Shown: positions 7,070-13,086 of the stretch, one piece after another
Layout of the letters: the number at the start of each line of letters is the position of its first letter
Numbering within the stretch: position 1 is the stretch's first letter
Virus record (IMG/VR): IMGVR_UViG_3300032215_000229
Span: 1-35,843 of that record
Direction: 5' to 3' (one strand)
Length of the DNA stretch: 35,843 bases
From: a virus
Translations under genes and position numbers: made by a program
Notes under the pieces: generated by a model
Told to the model about the DNA's origin: nothing
Database searches by the model: none
What the model saw: the letters and a program-made list of their open reading frames with translations, nothing else

Positions 7070-7216
7070 ATATACCTCCTAAAAGTAAATGTCGCTGACT
7101 GTATTGCAATATGTTGAACCGTTTATATGGGGAAGTACAGCCCCCATTTGCCCATCTTATGTAATCTACCTATATTATCTAGGTAAGTAATGTTCACCTA
7201 CCTACGCATCCTTCCC

Positions 7217-7245
7217 ATTGTACCATATCGACACACTCGACACAA
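7217..7245 (-). promoter_or_regulatory. Probable promoter for the 87-aa gene
   Basis: TTGTGT-17-TACAAT, weaker than the others. GTCGATA lies in the spacer next to the -10. The start codon is about 150 bp downstream. Confidence 0.5.
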
Positions 7246-7289
7246 GTACTTGAGAACAAACGACTTACGTTCATTCACCATTAGACTTG

Positions 7290-7373
7290 ACGTAAGTACT
7301 TGGAAATAAAAGACTTATGAATGATCGCCCCGGCCCCGGTCGCTGTAAACCCTTGCTGCTAAAGGGCTTACGA
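7290..7373. repeat. Intergenic hairpin cassette A
   Basis: First of about ten related elements. Hairpin 1 is CGTAAGT (7291) with GACTTATG (7312-7319); the core is CCCCGGCCCCGG (7329-7339); hairpin 2 is GTAAACCCTT with AAAGGGCTTAC (7345-7371). An extra half copy lies just upstream. Confidence 0.8.
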
Positions 7374-7435
7374 CGAGCCAGGAGTCAGTGAGAGTGGGGA
7401 AGGGGGTTTCCCCCCAACCCCAACCCTCCCACTAA

Positions 7436-8632
7436 CTAAGCGGTAAGAGCGAAAACCTTTTCGTAATCCTTGTCGGTGAAAGTATCAGCACGACGCAGGA
7501 TCGTTGCCCAGCGGTCTGCGGAAGTATCCAACAGACTGCCAGCGATCTCATCGAACTTCACCCAAGTCTTATTATCAAACTTCTGTCCCGCACGGGTCAG
7601 ACCGTTGATAATACCAAAGAGATTACGCTCTCCAGATTCCATAGTAATATACTGCTCAAGAAACTCAGTTGCTTCACGCTTGCTCAGTTTGTAATCCGAC
7701 GATACCGTAGCCACAACACCCTTCACGCTAGCCTTGCCAGTTTCCAAGGCACGGGTAGCCAGAAACTGCTTAATGCCGGGAGCAAGAAGCGGAATCTGAT
7801 CTTGAATATTACGGGCGATTTCTGTTTTCAGAACAGCGAGGTCGATATTGCCACGGTGAACGCGGCGAATCTTCTCACCCTTAGTCTGACCCCAGATGCA
7901 ACCGTTCATACAGATGGCACGAAAAAGGCTAGGCGTCTGGCTAATGCGGCGAGTGCCGATTTCGCAGTTGCCCACGCTAATCATTCCACCATAATCACTA
8001 TCATCAGCACCATAGTCCATAATGGTATCGGGGATAAGGATATTACCATAGATAGTATCCTCATCGCCACGCCAGTGACTGAAACGACCGCCGGGAACAA
8101 ACTCCGACAGGGTTTCAAGATACCAGCGGTTATCAATCGGAGCATACTTGTCGGTCACGAAAGCACGACACGTTCCATCCGTATATGTACGGAGTCGGAA
8201 AGTCTTATCGGCTTCCACTCGACGCAGGGCATTATTGCCCACATATGCCATCGTGTCAGCATCGGAAAGGTCGAAGTTTTCGATGTTACGCATCTCACGA
8301 AGGAACGAGAACGAGGTAACACCCACGCGGACACTAAACTGTTCAATGGCGTGATCCGTAGGGCGAAACTCTCGTCCATCGTTCAACTTCAAAAAGAATC
8401 CCTTATCATTACCAACACAGGTAATGTTCTTACGTTCAGTCAGAATATCTTCGCGGTTCTCCACAGCGACGTTGGCATCTTGCATGACTTGCTCGTAGGT
8501 CTTGGTTTTCTTCCACCAATCCTTGTGAACATGCGTACCCTTCTCAAAACCAGTGCCAGTAGCACCAGTGAGAGTACGAACAAAATCGCCTTCGCTCGGC
8601 TTGCTCTGAATCGTCAACTTATCGTAACTCAT
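7436..8632 (-). CDS. DUF932 phage/plasmid protein
   Basis: 398 aa. The start at 8632 (MSYDKLTIQS) follows AGGAGATTGATA-ATG. Family marks are the F-x-P-T-D-H-A-I-E-Q-F-S-V-R-V-G block (~90-105), R-x-Y-T-D-G-T-C-R-A-F-V-T-D-K-Y-A-P-I-D-N (~147-167), the G-G-M-I-S-V-G-N-C-E-I-G block (~214) and the F-R-A-I-C-M-N-G-C-I-W-G block (~237). DUF932 proteins are common in phages and plasmids, next to replication or recombination genes; the biochemical role is not settled. It is one of the two largest left-arm genes and has its own promoter (8669-8696), fitting strong early expression. Confidence 0.88.
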   Translation of the reverse strand: MSYDKLTIQSKPSEGDFVRTLTGATGTGFEKGTHVHKDWWKKTKTYEQVMQDANVAVENREDILTERKNITCVGNDKGFFLKLNDGREFRPTDHAIEQFSVRVGVTSFSFLREMRNIENFDLSDADTMAYVGNNALRRVEADKTFRLRTYTDGTCRAFVTDKYAPIDNRWYLETLSEFVPGGRFSHWRGDEDTIYGNILIPDTIMDYGADDSDYGGMISVGNCEIGTRRISQTPSLFRAICMNGCIWGQTKGEKIRRVHRGNIDLAVLKTEIARNIQDQIPLLAPGIKQFLATRALETGKASVKGVVATVSSDYKLSKREATEFLEQYITMESGERNLFGIINGLTRAGQKFDNKTWVKFDEIAGSLLDTSADRWATILRRADTFTDKDYEKVFALTA

Positions 8633-8668
8633 TATCAATCTCCTAGTAGTGGGTTATCAACTTCTCGT

Positions 8669-8696
8669 ATTATACAGGGTCAATCGTCGTTGTCAA
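8669..8696 (-). promoter_or_regulatory. Sigma-70 promoter for the DUF932 gene
   Basis: Perfect TTGACA-16-TATAAT with GACGATT in the spacer. Lies 36 bp before the start codon; its -35 overlaps the end of the upstream gene. Confidence 0.88.
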
Positions 8697-8910
8697 GGCT
8701 AGGCGGAAACATTTCATCGAAACATTGTCCGCAGATTCCGCTCAACAGTAGTTCACGCTCATTCATAGAAAGATAATGCAGAGCATCTTGAATAGCAAAT
8801 GCACCACTTACCCAATCGTACATATCACTCTCATTAAACATCAGCACAAACTGACGCCCGCAGTTCTTGCAGAAAGCATCGCACGAAGTATCGTAAACCG
8901 CAGCAACCAT
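8680..8910 (-). CDS. Conserved phage protein with zinc-binding Cys pairs
   Basis: 76 aa starting MVAAVYDTSC after AAAAGGAGACAGTT-ATG. Contains F-C-K-N-C-G-R-Q-F near the N-terminus and G-I-C-G-Q-C-F-D-E-M-F near the C-terminus with A-I-Q-D-A-L-H-Y-L-S-M-N-E-R-E-L between them: two C-x-x-C knuckles around an alpha-helical insert. Small proteins with this layout are widespread in phages; function unknown, probably structural zinc. Confidence 0.85.
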   Translation of the reverse strand: MVAAVYDTSCDAFCKNCGRQFVLMFNESDMYDWVSGAFAIQDALHYLSMNERELLLSGICGQCFDEMFPPSLDNDD

Positions 8911-8929
8911 AACTGTCTCCTTTTCAACC

Positions 8930-8957
8930 ATCATACCATAGATATCGGCGTGGTCAA
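8930..8957 (-). promoter_or_regulatory. Sigma-70 promoter for the 8680-8910 gene
   Basis: TTGACC-16-TATGAT with GCCGATA in the spacer, 20 bp before the start codon. An A-rich stretch (AAAAAGAAAAAA, minus strand) lies upstream and may act as an UP element. Confidence 0.82.
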
Positions 8958-8985
8958 GGGGTCAGCATTAGTTTTTTCTTTTTGA

Positions 8986-9067
8986 CGTAAGTTGTTGATA
9001 GATAAGGACTTACGATCAGCGGGGCGGGCCGCGTTCGCCCTAAACCTTTACGGTATAAGGACTTACG
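8986..9067. repeat. Intergenic hairpin cassette B (core inverted)
   Basis: Hairpin 1: CGTAAGT (8986) / ACTTACG (9008-9014). Core GCGGGGCGGGCCGCG (9018-9032), the reverse complement of the usual core. Hairpin 2: CCCTAAACCTTTA / TAAGGACTTACG (9038-9067). Its last CGTAAG provides the stop codon of the 9063-9257 gene. Confidence 0.85.
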
Positions 9068-9257
9068 ACAGGTATTCTTTACAGGTCTTATACAATCTAT
9101 TGGGCAATCCTTCGTATGCTCTCATTGTATTCCAAGATTCAATATGCTTAGTAGTCTCATCTGGATACTGAGGAAGGCAAGACTCGCATTGTTTAACTGC
9201 TTCATAAATAGTATCACAATCACGAACGACGAACTCTATATTAACGTAGTGGTACAT
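9063..9257 (-). CDS. Hypothetical protein (64 aa)
   Basis: Starts MYHYVNIEFVVRDCDTIYEA. A beta strand is followed by C-D-T-I-Y-E-A-V-K-Q-C-E-S-C-L and a helical tail. The start at 9257 follows the upstream stop directly (TGATATG). Its TAA stop lies inside hairpin cassette B, so the cassette abuts or has replaced the gene's original end. Confidence 0.68.
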   Translation of the reverse strand: MYHYVNIEFVVRDCDTIYEAVKQCESCLPQYPDETTKHIESWNTMRAYEGLPNRLYKTCKEYLS

Positions 9258-9258
9258 A

Positions 9259-9468
9259 TCATACTTTCTGGTAGTAGTTAAGAAAAACATCATCCCACGT
9301 TGGAAACTCGAACGACGGCTCTCCATCGTTTACACATTCTCCCGTTTTCTGGTTGTAAACGTCATAGAAAGATACATTACGAATATCCATATCATGCCAA
9401 GAATCATAACACGCATAAATATCATACTGTACATCGTCCATAACATAGGTGGCTACCAGTTCGTTCAT
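9259..9468 (-). CDS. Hypothetical acidic aromatic protein (69 aa)
   Basis: Starts MNELVATYVMDDVQYDIYACYD after GAGGTAAACGT-ATG, overlapping the upstream stop by 4 nt (ATGA). Rich in Asp, Tyr and Phe with a W-D-D-V-F-L-N-Y-Y end. No family recognised. Confidence 0.72.
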   Translation of the reverse strand: MNELVATYVMDDVQYDIYACYDSWHDMDIRNVSFYDVYNQKTGECVNDGEPSFEFPTWDDVFLNYYQKV

Positions 9469-9644
9469 ACGTTTACCTCATATTCTCTTACGTCTAGAAT
9501 GTTTTCTTCTGTCAACTCACCAAACATCTCAGGGTGTTCATATATTACATTGTTTATCTTATCTGCTATCTCTGATTTAGTCTTTATCTCTGGCATATTC
9601 TCCAGACAAAAGTACATAACGATTTTGATTTCTTTTACTTGCAT
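9465..9644 (-). CDS. Hypothetical helical protein (59 aa)
   Basis: Starts MQVKEIKIVMYFCLENMPEI after AAAGGAAATAAT-ATG. One beta strand followed by helices; acidic C-terminal half. Coupled to the next gene by ATGA. No family recognised. Confidence 0.7.
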   Translation of the reverse strand: MQVKEIKIVMYFCLENMPEIKTKSEIADKINNVIYEHPEMFGELTEENILDVREYEVNV

Positions 9645-9787
9645 ATTATTTCCTTTGATGATGGGGAGATATTCATTACGATATAAAATCTAGAATGATC
9701 TCTATTTAATCTTGATACAGCATACTCCAAACGAAAATCATAATCATTAGTTCTATCAAGGAACCTCCCTAGTGTGAAAAGAAACAC
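9635..9787 (-). CDS. Possible small protein directly after tRNA-Ile
   Basis: An open frame of 50 codons from a GTG at 9787, three bases after the tRNA-Ile, ending 10 nt inside the next gene. The middle (F-L-D-R-T-N-D-Y-D-F-R-L-E-Y-A-V-S) looks protein-like, but there is no ribosome site before the GTG and no ATG early in the frame. It may be real, a remnant, or chance. Confidence 0.3.
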   Translation of the reverse strand: MFLFTLGRFLDRTNDYDFRLEYAVSRLNRDHSRFYIVMNISPSSKEIICK

Positions 9788-9789
9788 AA

Positions 9790-9865
9790 TAGGGCGAGTA
9801 GGAGTCGAACCTACCTATGAACACCTTATAAGAGTGTCGGATGCAACCGGCTTACCTTCCGCCCC
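9790..9865 (-). tRNA. tRNA-Ile (anticodon TAT)
   Basis: 76 nt. Acceptor GGGGCGG/TCGCCCT, anticodon arm ACACT-CTTATAA-GGTGT, T arm GTAGG-TTCGACT-CCTAC. TAT reads AUA directly, a codon common in the right-arm genes and normally served in bacteria by a modified CAT tRNA. First product of the promoter at 9888-9916. Confidence 0.9.
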
Positions 9866-9887
9866 ATAGATACGGGTGACGCATAGC

Positions 9888-9916
9888 ATTGTACCATACG
9901 CCACCCGTACACTCAA
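9888..9916 (-). promoter_or_regulatory. Sigma-70 promoter for tRNA-Ile and genes after it
   Basis: TTGAGT-17-TACAAT, 23 bp before the tRNA. No CCGATA motif in the spacer. Confidence 0.7.
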
Positions 9917-9923
9917 GGGAGAA

Positions 9924-10136
9924 TCAACGATAGCACTTCGTTTCAATCATCTTGTCGCACAGCAGTGTACGCACAGTCTGATTCATGGAACGAACCACGG
10001 CATATCGACCATTGGGGCCAGTACCAACACGCTCAATGCGACCAACATGAAACTTCAACACGTTCTTAGTACCATTCAGTGGATACTTACACTTGATATG
10101 GCGGTTCTTACGAAGGCTGGCAAAGTTATTAGACAT
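9924..10136 (-). CDS. Small basic conserved phage protein
   Basis: 70 aa starting MSNNFASLRKNRHIKCKYPL after AGGGAGATGATT-ATG. Contains N-G-T-K-N-V-L-K-F-H-V-G-R-I-E-R-V-G-T-G-P-N-G-R-Y-A-V-V, an SH3-like strand pattern, and is strongly basic. It may bind nucleic acid; this is inferred from composition only. Confidence 0.75.
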   Translation of the reverse strand: MSNNFASLRKNRHIKCKYPLNGTKNVLKFHVGRIERVGTGPNGRYAVVRSMNQTVRTLLCDKMIETKCYR

Positions 10137-10147
10137 AATCATCTCCC

Positions 10148-10288
10148 TTAGTTAGAAAAAACCATCGACTCAACATCAGCGAGGGTCAACACAACCCTTG
10201 CACCATTCTTCTCAAAAGTCACACCATCACGACTAATACTAAGCACCTTGCCAGCATCAGTCTCATCGCCCAATCCAAGAATCTTCAT
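10148..10288 (-). CDS. Small hypothetical protein (46 aa)
   Basis: Starts MKILGLGDETDAGKVLSISR after GAGGTAACA-ATG; ends V-E-S-M-V-F-S-N. Beta-rich. Eleven bases separate it from the basic protein, both probably read from the promoter at 10322-10350. No family recognised. Confidence 0.65.
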   Translation of the reverse strand: MKILGLGDETDAGKVLSISRDGVTFEKNGARVVLTLADVESMVFSN

Positions 10289-10309
10289 TGTTACCTCGTT
10301 GTTAGAATG

Positions 10310-10666
10310 TCACCACCAACTATCATACACTACCGTTAGTCCGCTGTCAAGTGCTTCTCGGGCTTTTTGAATAAACTCCAAATCCTGCTGTCCGTAGATA
10401 CTATCATTATTACTACCAAAGAAAAATCCTACGGTGTCTGGCAGACTAGCATTAGTAACATCCTGCTCTAGACTATCCAGATCTTCCTTAGTAAGTTCAA
10501 GTTCAACACAGTTGAAAGAGTTATCATTGTCGTGGGCGTTAGGGCGACCCTTACTATCCCACAGATTCTCCATCCAACCTTGAAGATTAGGATGCTTACG
10601 CCAGTAAGCGAGTTCTTCCTTCTCTCCATTGTTGTCGATAGCAAATGCCCACTGATCCAAACCCAT
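10310..10666 (-). CDS. Conserved phage protein, M-G-L-D-Q-W family
   Basis: 118 aa starting MGLDQWAFAIDNNGEKEELAYWRKHPNLQ after AGGAGATTACA-ATG. It shows the full pattern of a widespread phage family: N-terminal M-G-L-D-[QM]-[WY]-A, then W-R-K-H-x-x-L-x-x-W-M-E, a C-V-E-L-x-L-T-x-E-D-L-D-x-L-E block, and a D-x-x-F-I-Q-x-A-R-E-A-L end with V-V-Y-D-S-W-W. Database copies are sometimes labelled phosphoglycerate kinase, which nothing here supports. Role unknown. Confidence 0.85.
   Translation of the reverse strand: MGLDQWAFAIDNNGEKEELAYWRKHPNLQGWMENLWDSKGRPNAHDNDNSFNCVELELTKEDLDSLEQDVTNASLPDTVGFFFGSNNDSIYGQQDLEFIQKAREALDSGLTVVYDSWW
10322..10350 (-). promoter_or_regulatory. Sigma-70 promoter for 10288-to-9924
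   Basis: TTGACA-17-TATGAT lying within the last codons of the M-G-L-D-Q-W gene. No CCGATA motif. Confidence 0.82.
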
Positions 10667-10732
10667 TGTAATCTCCTAGTTAGTGGTTGCCAGAATGGAT
10701 ACTAGGTTACTACTACTTCACCTAGTATCGAC

Positions 10733-10761
10733 ATTCTAGCGTAACGTCTTTAGAAAATCAA
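10733..10761 (-). promoter_or_regulatory. Promoter for the M-G-L-D-Q-W gene
   Basis: TTGATT-17-TAGAAT, with the -35 over the stop of the upstream gene. GTCGATA follows directly after the -10 box, the second promoter class in this window. Confidence 0.7.
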
Positions 10762-11018
10762 GCCGTCGCCGTTGCGACTTCGGCCTCAACCTTCTTGGCC
10801 TTGGGAGCCTTGACCTTGGCCGGTTCCTTGATACCAGCAACCCTAGCCCGCCAAACCTTGAAACCCTGCTCCTTGAGAGTCTCGCTCTTGAAAGGATGAA
10901 CAGCGGCAATATTGCCGATGCCATCAACAGACGCGAGGAGCGTATCACGAATAGCATTAGGATTAATACCAACCGGCGAATCCGTCACAATATCAAGAAC
11001 AAACGTAAACTTCTGCAT
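10758..11018 (-). CDS. Small protein with Lys/Ala-rich tail
   Basis: 86 aa starting MQKFTFVLDIVTDSPVGINP after AAGGAGATTATT-ATG. An alpha/beta N-terminal part (about 60 residues) resembles small ferredoxin-fold domains; the last 25 residues are Ala/Lys/Val/Glu-rich (K-V-K-A-P-K-A-K-K-V-E-A-E-V-A-T-A), like tails that contact nucleic acid. Read from the promoter at 11065-11092. Confidence 0.75.
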   Translation of the reverse strand: MQKFTFVLDIVTDSPVGINPNAIRDTLLASVDGIGNIAAVHPFKSETLKEQGFKVWRARVAGIKEPAKVKAPKAKKVEAEVATATA

Positions 11019-11064
11019 AATAATCTCCTTATTCAAGTTAGTGTTATCAACCATTACTCTGCTG

Positions 11065-11092
11065 ATTATACATCTATTATCGGCCTTGTCAA
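11065..11092 (-). promoter_or_regulatory. Sigma-70 promoter for the Lys/Ala-tail gene
   Basis: Perfect TTGACA-16-TATAAT with GGCCGATA in the spacer. A run of seven A (minus strand) upstream may be an UP element, followed further upstream by cassette C. Confidence 0.9.
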
Positions 11093-11121
11093 GCCCCTTC
11101 CTTGAAGAAATATTTTTTTGT

Positions 11122-11204
11122 CATAAGTCGTTGGTGGGTAAGGACTTACGACGAACGCGGCCCGCCCCCTTGGTCCTAAATCCTTGTGGGATAAGGACTT
11201 AAGG
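11122..11204. repeat. Intergenic hairpin cassette C
   Basis: Hairpin 1: CATAAGT (11122) / ACTTACG (11144-11150). Core ACGCGGCCCGCCCCC (11155-11169). Hairpin 2: CCTAAATCCTT (11175) / AAGGACTTAAGG (11193-11204), nearly perfect. Confidence 0.87.
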
Positions 11205-11210
11205 CAAGCT

Positions 11211-11570
11211 TCAAGAGTTAGTGGTCCAGCAATCCATACCACACTTCTTGAGTTCGTCGCACAGTTTTTGTGCAGTCTGAGGGTCAAGAGGGCCAGTGTA
11301 CTTAGTTCCACTGCGGTATTGGGCATCCTCAACCCAATCCTTGGCATCCTTCAATCCCATACCAGTAGCCAGACGCAGGCTCTTGATGGCAGGAATCCTA
11401 CCATCCCAATACTGAGTATAATACTTGACACCGTTACAGCCAACCAGCAATTTCTCATTGCCAGTAGCCAGTTCCAGAGCCTTGATAATCCGCTCATACA
11501 GATCACCATTGCAACTACCATTAGAAGCAATGCTCACCATCTCACGAATCGTCATTCCAACGTTAATCAT
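11211..11570 (-). CDS. Protein with ribosomal L7/L12 C-terminal-like domain
   Basis: 119 aa. Residues about 60-117 (I-P-A-I-K-S-L-R-L-A-T-G-M-G-L-K-D-A-K-D-W-V-E then L-D-P-Q-T-A-Q-K-L-C-D-E-L-K-K-C-G) follow the bL12 C-terminal domain, including the x-x-I-K-x-V-R-x-x-T-G-L-G-L-K-E-A-K-x-L-V-E signature that binds translation factors. The N-terminal part (1-58) does not resemble the bL12 dimerisation domain. In bL12 this domain recruits EF-Tu, EF-G and IF2; a phage copy could redirect translation or play an unrelated structural role. The start follows AGGAAAACAA-ATG. Last gene of the unit read from 12627-12655. Confidence 0.82.
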   Translation of the reverse strand: MINVGMTIREMVSIASNGSCNGDLYERIIKALELATGNEKLLVGCNGVKYYTQYWDGRIPAIKSLRLATGMGLKDAKDWVEDAQYRSGTKYTGPLDPQTAQKLCDELKKCGMDCWTTNS

Positions 11571-11581
11571 TTGTTTTCCTA

Positions 11582-11794
11582 TTAAGAGTTTTGGTAGACC
11601 AGTTCAACGTATTTATTCACCAGTTCACTGACCGATATCTCATGTAATCCAATCAACTCTTTAGCCTTACTCACATGCTTAACACTTGTTGTCATCATAC
11701 GAGAGCTAAAAAAGTTGATAATATAGATCATAGCCTGTTCCCTAGTCATAGTCTTAGGATCAGCACTAATCAAATCTTTAAAGTTTTTAGCCAT
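11582..11794 (-). CDS. Hypothetical helical protein (70 aa)
   Basis: Starts MAKNFKDLISADPKTMTREQAM after AAAGGATTATCCAC-ATG, overlapping the upstream stop by 8 nt. Entirely helical, with two basic segments (S-S-R-M-M-T-T-S-V-K-H and S-K-A-K-E-L-I). No family recognised. Confidence 0.7.
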   Translation of the reverse strand: MAKNFKDLISADPKTMTREQAMIYIINFFSSRMMTTSVKHVSKAKELIGLHEISVSELVNKYVELVYQNS

Positions 11795-12044
11795 GTGGAT
11801 AATCCTTTGGGTAATCACTTTCTGGTCGTTGCGGTTTAGGTTGTCCCTCATATGGCATCCACCACGGGGCATCCATACGATCTACTATACCGGGAGTTTC
11901 TTCACAAATCAAGATATGTTCACTGACCGGATCATCCTTATGAATCTCATACCTTCCCTGCCATACCCCAATGTATTCGCCAAAGTAATAAACCTTTTGA
12001 CCATTAATAGGGCGACGAGGCCCGTGGAAACTAATCCATTCCAT
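11787..12044 (-). CDS. DUF551-like protein
   Basis: 85 aa. The start at 12044 (MEWISFHGPRRPINGQKVYY) follows GGAAGGTTGAGT-ATG. The pattern W-I-S-x-x-x-x-x-P-x-x-G-Q-x-V-x-x-F at the start and a later A-P-W-W-M-P-Y-E-G-Q-P-K-P is like DUF551, a small domain common in phages and prophages, of unknown role. Confidence 0.72.
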   Translation of the reverse strand: MEWISFHGPRRPINGQKVYYFGEYIGVWQGRYEIHKDDPVSEHILICEETPGIVDRMDAPWWMPYEGQPKPQRPESDYPKDYPHG

Positions 12045-12046
12045 AC

Positions 12047-12223
12047 TCAACCTTCCGATCTATTAATCATATACTTAGTTTTACCGTCCCAAACTTCGCC
12101 CTTGAGAACAGCTTCTGTTTCTTCAGGACAACAACAATATGATGCTACTCGTTCATACTTAAATGGATCACAATACCAAGCCCAATCATCACACCAATCA
12201 CCATAGTTTATTTTGTTACTCAT
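12047..12223 (-). CDS. Small Cys/Trp-rich protein (58 aa)
   Basis: Starts MSNKINYGDWCDDWAWYCDP after AGAGGAATAA-ATG. Five Cys (C11, C18 and C-C-C at 30-32) and three N-terminal Trp suggest metal binding. No family recognised. Confidence 0.68.
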   Translation of the reverse strand: MSNKINYGDWCDDWAWYCDPFKYERVASYCCCPEETEAVLKGEVWDGKTKYMINRSEG

Positions 12224-12334
12224 TTATTCCTCTTTATCCTCCAATTTATATCCTAGAATCCACTCAAGAACATCCTGAGTATAGACGTATGAATAACAAT
12301 AATCATCATTATATTCATATTCTTCAATGATCAT
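12224..12334 (-). CDS. Very small acidic protein (36 aa)
   Basis: Starts MIIEEYEYNDDYCYSYVYTQ; acidic and Tyr-rich. Its last codons supply the ribosome site of the next gene. Its own ribosome site is poor; it may be translated by coupling to the gene that ends at 12347. Moderate to low confidence. Confidence 0.45.
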   Translation of the reverse strand: MIIEEYEYNDDYCYSYVYTQDVLEWILGYKLEDKEE

Positions 12335-12346
12335 TTTTACACACGC

Positions 12347-12607
12347 TCATTTTGTCCTCGTAATCATCACACACTTTCCACTCTTCAACCCATTACTTTC
12401 CCATTGGCTATCACTATTAGGCAAGTTATCCATGAACCTAGCATACTCATGCCTACCCATATACCAAGTATCTTCACTGTTGACATCAAATACAACATCA
12501 TCAGTTTTCACATCAATATCATCACACCCGCCCTCATACCCAAGAGTCAATACCCTCATATCGCCGGGATAACTCTTCAACTGCTCAATAAGTTCGGATA
12601 CGGTCAT
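12347..12607 (-). CDS. Conserved phage protein (M-T-V-S-E-L-I-E-Q-L type)
   Basis: 86 aa. The start at 12607 follows AAGGAGACAAA-ATG. It opens with M-T-V-S-E-L-I-E-Q-L-K-S-Y-P-G-D-M-R-V-L-T-L-G-Y-E-G-G-x-D-D, the hallmark of a widespread small phage/prophage protein of unknown function. First gene of the unit driven by 12627-12655. Confidence 0.85.
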   Translation of the reverse strand: MTVSELIEQLKSYPGDMRVLTLGYEGGCDDIDVKTDDVVFDVNSEDTWYMGRHEYARFMDNLPNSDSQWESNGLKSGKCVMITRTK

Positions 12608-12626
12608 TTTGTCTCCTTGTTCTACC

Positions 12627-12655
12627 ATTCTACACTAGTATTATCGGCTTGTCAA
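12627..12655 (-). promoter_or_regulatory. Sigma-70 promoter for the 12607-to-11211 unit
   Basis: TTGACA-17-TAGAAT with AGCCGATAAT in the spacer, 20 bp before the start. Cassette D lies just upstream. Confidence 0.87.
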
Positions 12656-12674
12656 TAGGCTTTTCTTTAGCAAT

Positions 12675-12757
12675 CCTAAGTTGTTGGTGGGTAAGACTTT
12701 ACGACGAATCCGGCCCCGGCAGTTTGCCCTAAACTCTTACAGCGTAAGCATTTAGAG
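12675..12757. repeat. Intergenic hairpin cassette D
   Basis: Hairpin 1: CCTAAGT (12675) / ACTTTACG (12696-12703). Core CCGGCCCCGG (12710-12719). Hairpin 2: CCCTAAACTCTTAC / GTAAGCATTTAGAG (12727-12757), more diverged than C or G. Confidence 0.8.
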
Positions 12758-12759
12758 CG

Positions 12760-13006
12760 AACCCCTGTTTGTAACCAGCGAATCTTTTACGCCCCGATTC
12801 TATGGAAACCGCCCACGGAAATCCTTCCTAGGCATAGTTCATGACTCATGCCGTCTGGCTCTTGGGAACGATTACTGGTTGTATTGCTCATGGTGAGGAC
12901 GCTACCCCTCATAGATTAGTATCGGTTCCCAGTGCATAACCAGCACAGCCGTCCCCAATAGGTTATCTAATCTAGTCTGGCTTTGACCCACGGATGTTTG
13001 TGACAG
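12760..13006 (-). ncRNA. Candidate structured RNA with pseudoknot, downstream of tRNA-Gly
   Basis: No coding frame is credible. Read on the minus strand it contains an 8-bp helix TAGATTAG/CTAATCTA (12974-12967 with 12919-12912) enclosing a 6-bp helix ATAACC/GGTTAT (12966-12961 with 12941-12936). A 9-10-bp helix with one bulge, GGGAACCGAT/ATCGTTCCC (12930-12921 with 12872-12864), interleaves with the first helix to form a pseudoknot. A hairpin TGAGG/CCTCA (12911-12907 with 12898-12894) abuts the first helix and could stack on it. Three more hairpins follow: GGCAT/ATGCC (12852-12831), GGAA/TTCC (12828-12817) and GAATC/GATTC (12800-12780). It would be co-transcribed with the tRNA-like element and tRNA-Gly from the promoter at 13202-13229. 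It matches no RNA class I can name. Confidence 0.62.
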
Positions 13007-13077
13007 AGCGAGTAGAGAGAATCGAACTCTCATTGTTAGTTTGGAAAACTACTACTCTACCACTGAGTTATACTCGC
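13007..13077 (-). tRNA. tRNA-Gly (anticodon TCC)
   Basis: 71 nt. Acceptor GCGAGTA/TACTCGC perfect, D arm ACTC-AGTGGTA-GAGT, anticodon arm GTAGT-TTTCCAA-ACTAA (one mismatched outer pair), T arm GAGAG-TTCGATT-CTCTC. Anticodon TCC reads GGA/GGG. Confidence 0.92.
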
Positions 13078-13086
13078 TTAAAAAAA

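Larger units (their letters stand above)
7070..7435. other. 366-bp intergenic region with promoter and hairpin cassette
   Basis: Contains, left to right, the ribosome site of the 87-aa gene, a small GGGG...CCCC hairpin (about 7129-7146), a weak promoter (7217-7245), an extra half hairpin (about 7245-7269), hairpin cassette A (7290-7373) and a C/G-run stretch just after the DUF932 stop (about 7394-7430). No gene seen. Confidence 0.7.

Noticed and set aside
7802-8776. Long plus-strand open frame (324 codons) opposite the DUF932 gene
   Set aside because: It is the antisense shadow of a well-supported gene, lacks a ribosome site and has a Ser/Thr/Ile-heavy composition typical of antisense frames.
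10310-10666. Phosphoglycerate kinase
   Set aside because: The M-G-L-D-Q-W family sometimes carries this label, but the 118-aa protein has none of the kinase's motifs or size.
12760-13006. tmRNA or group I intron
   Set aside because: A GGGGCG...GATTCG stretch faintly recalls a tmRNA start, but there is no tRNA-like end pairing with it and no tag reading frame; intron core motifs were not found.
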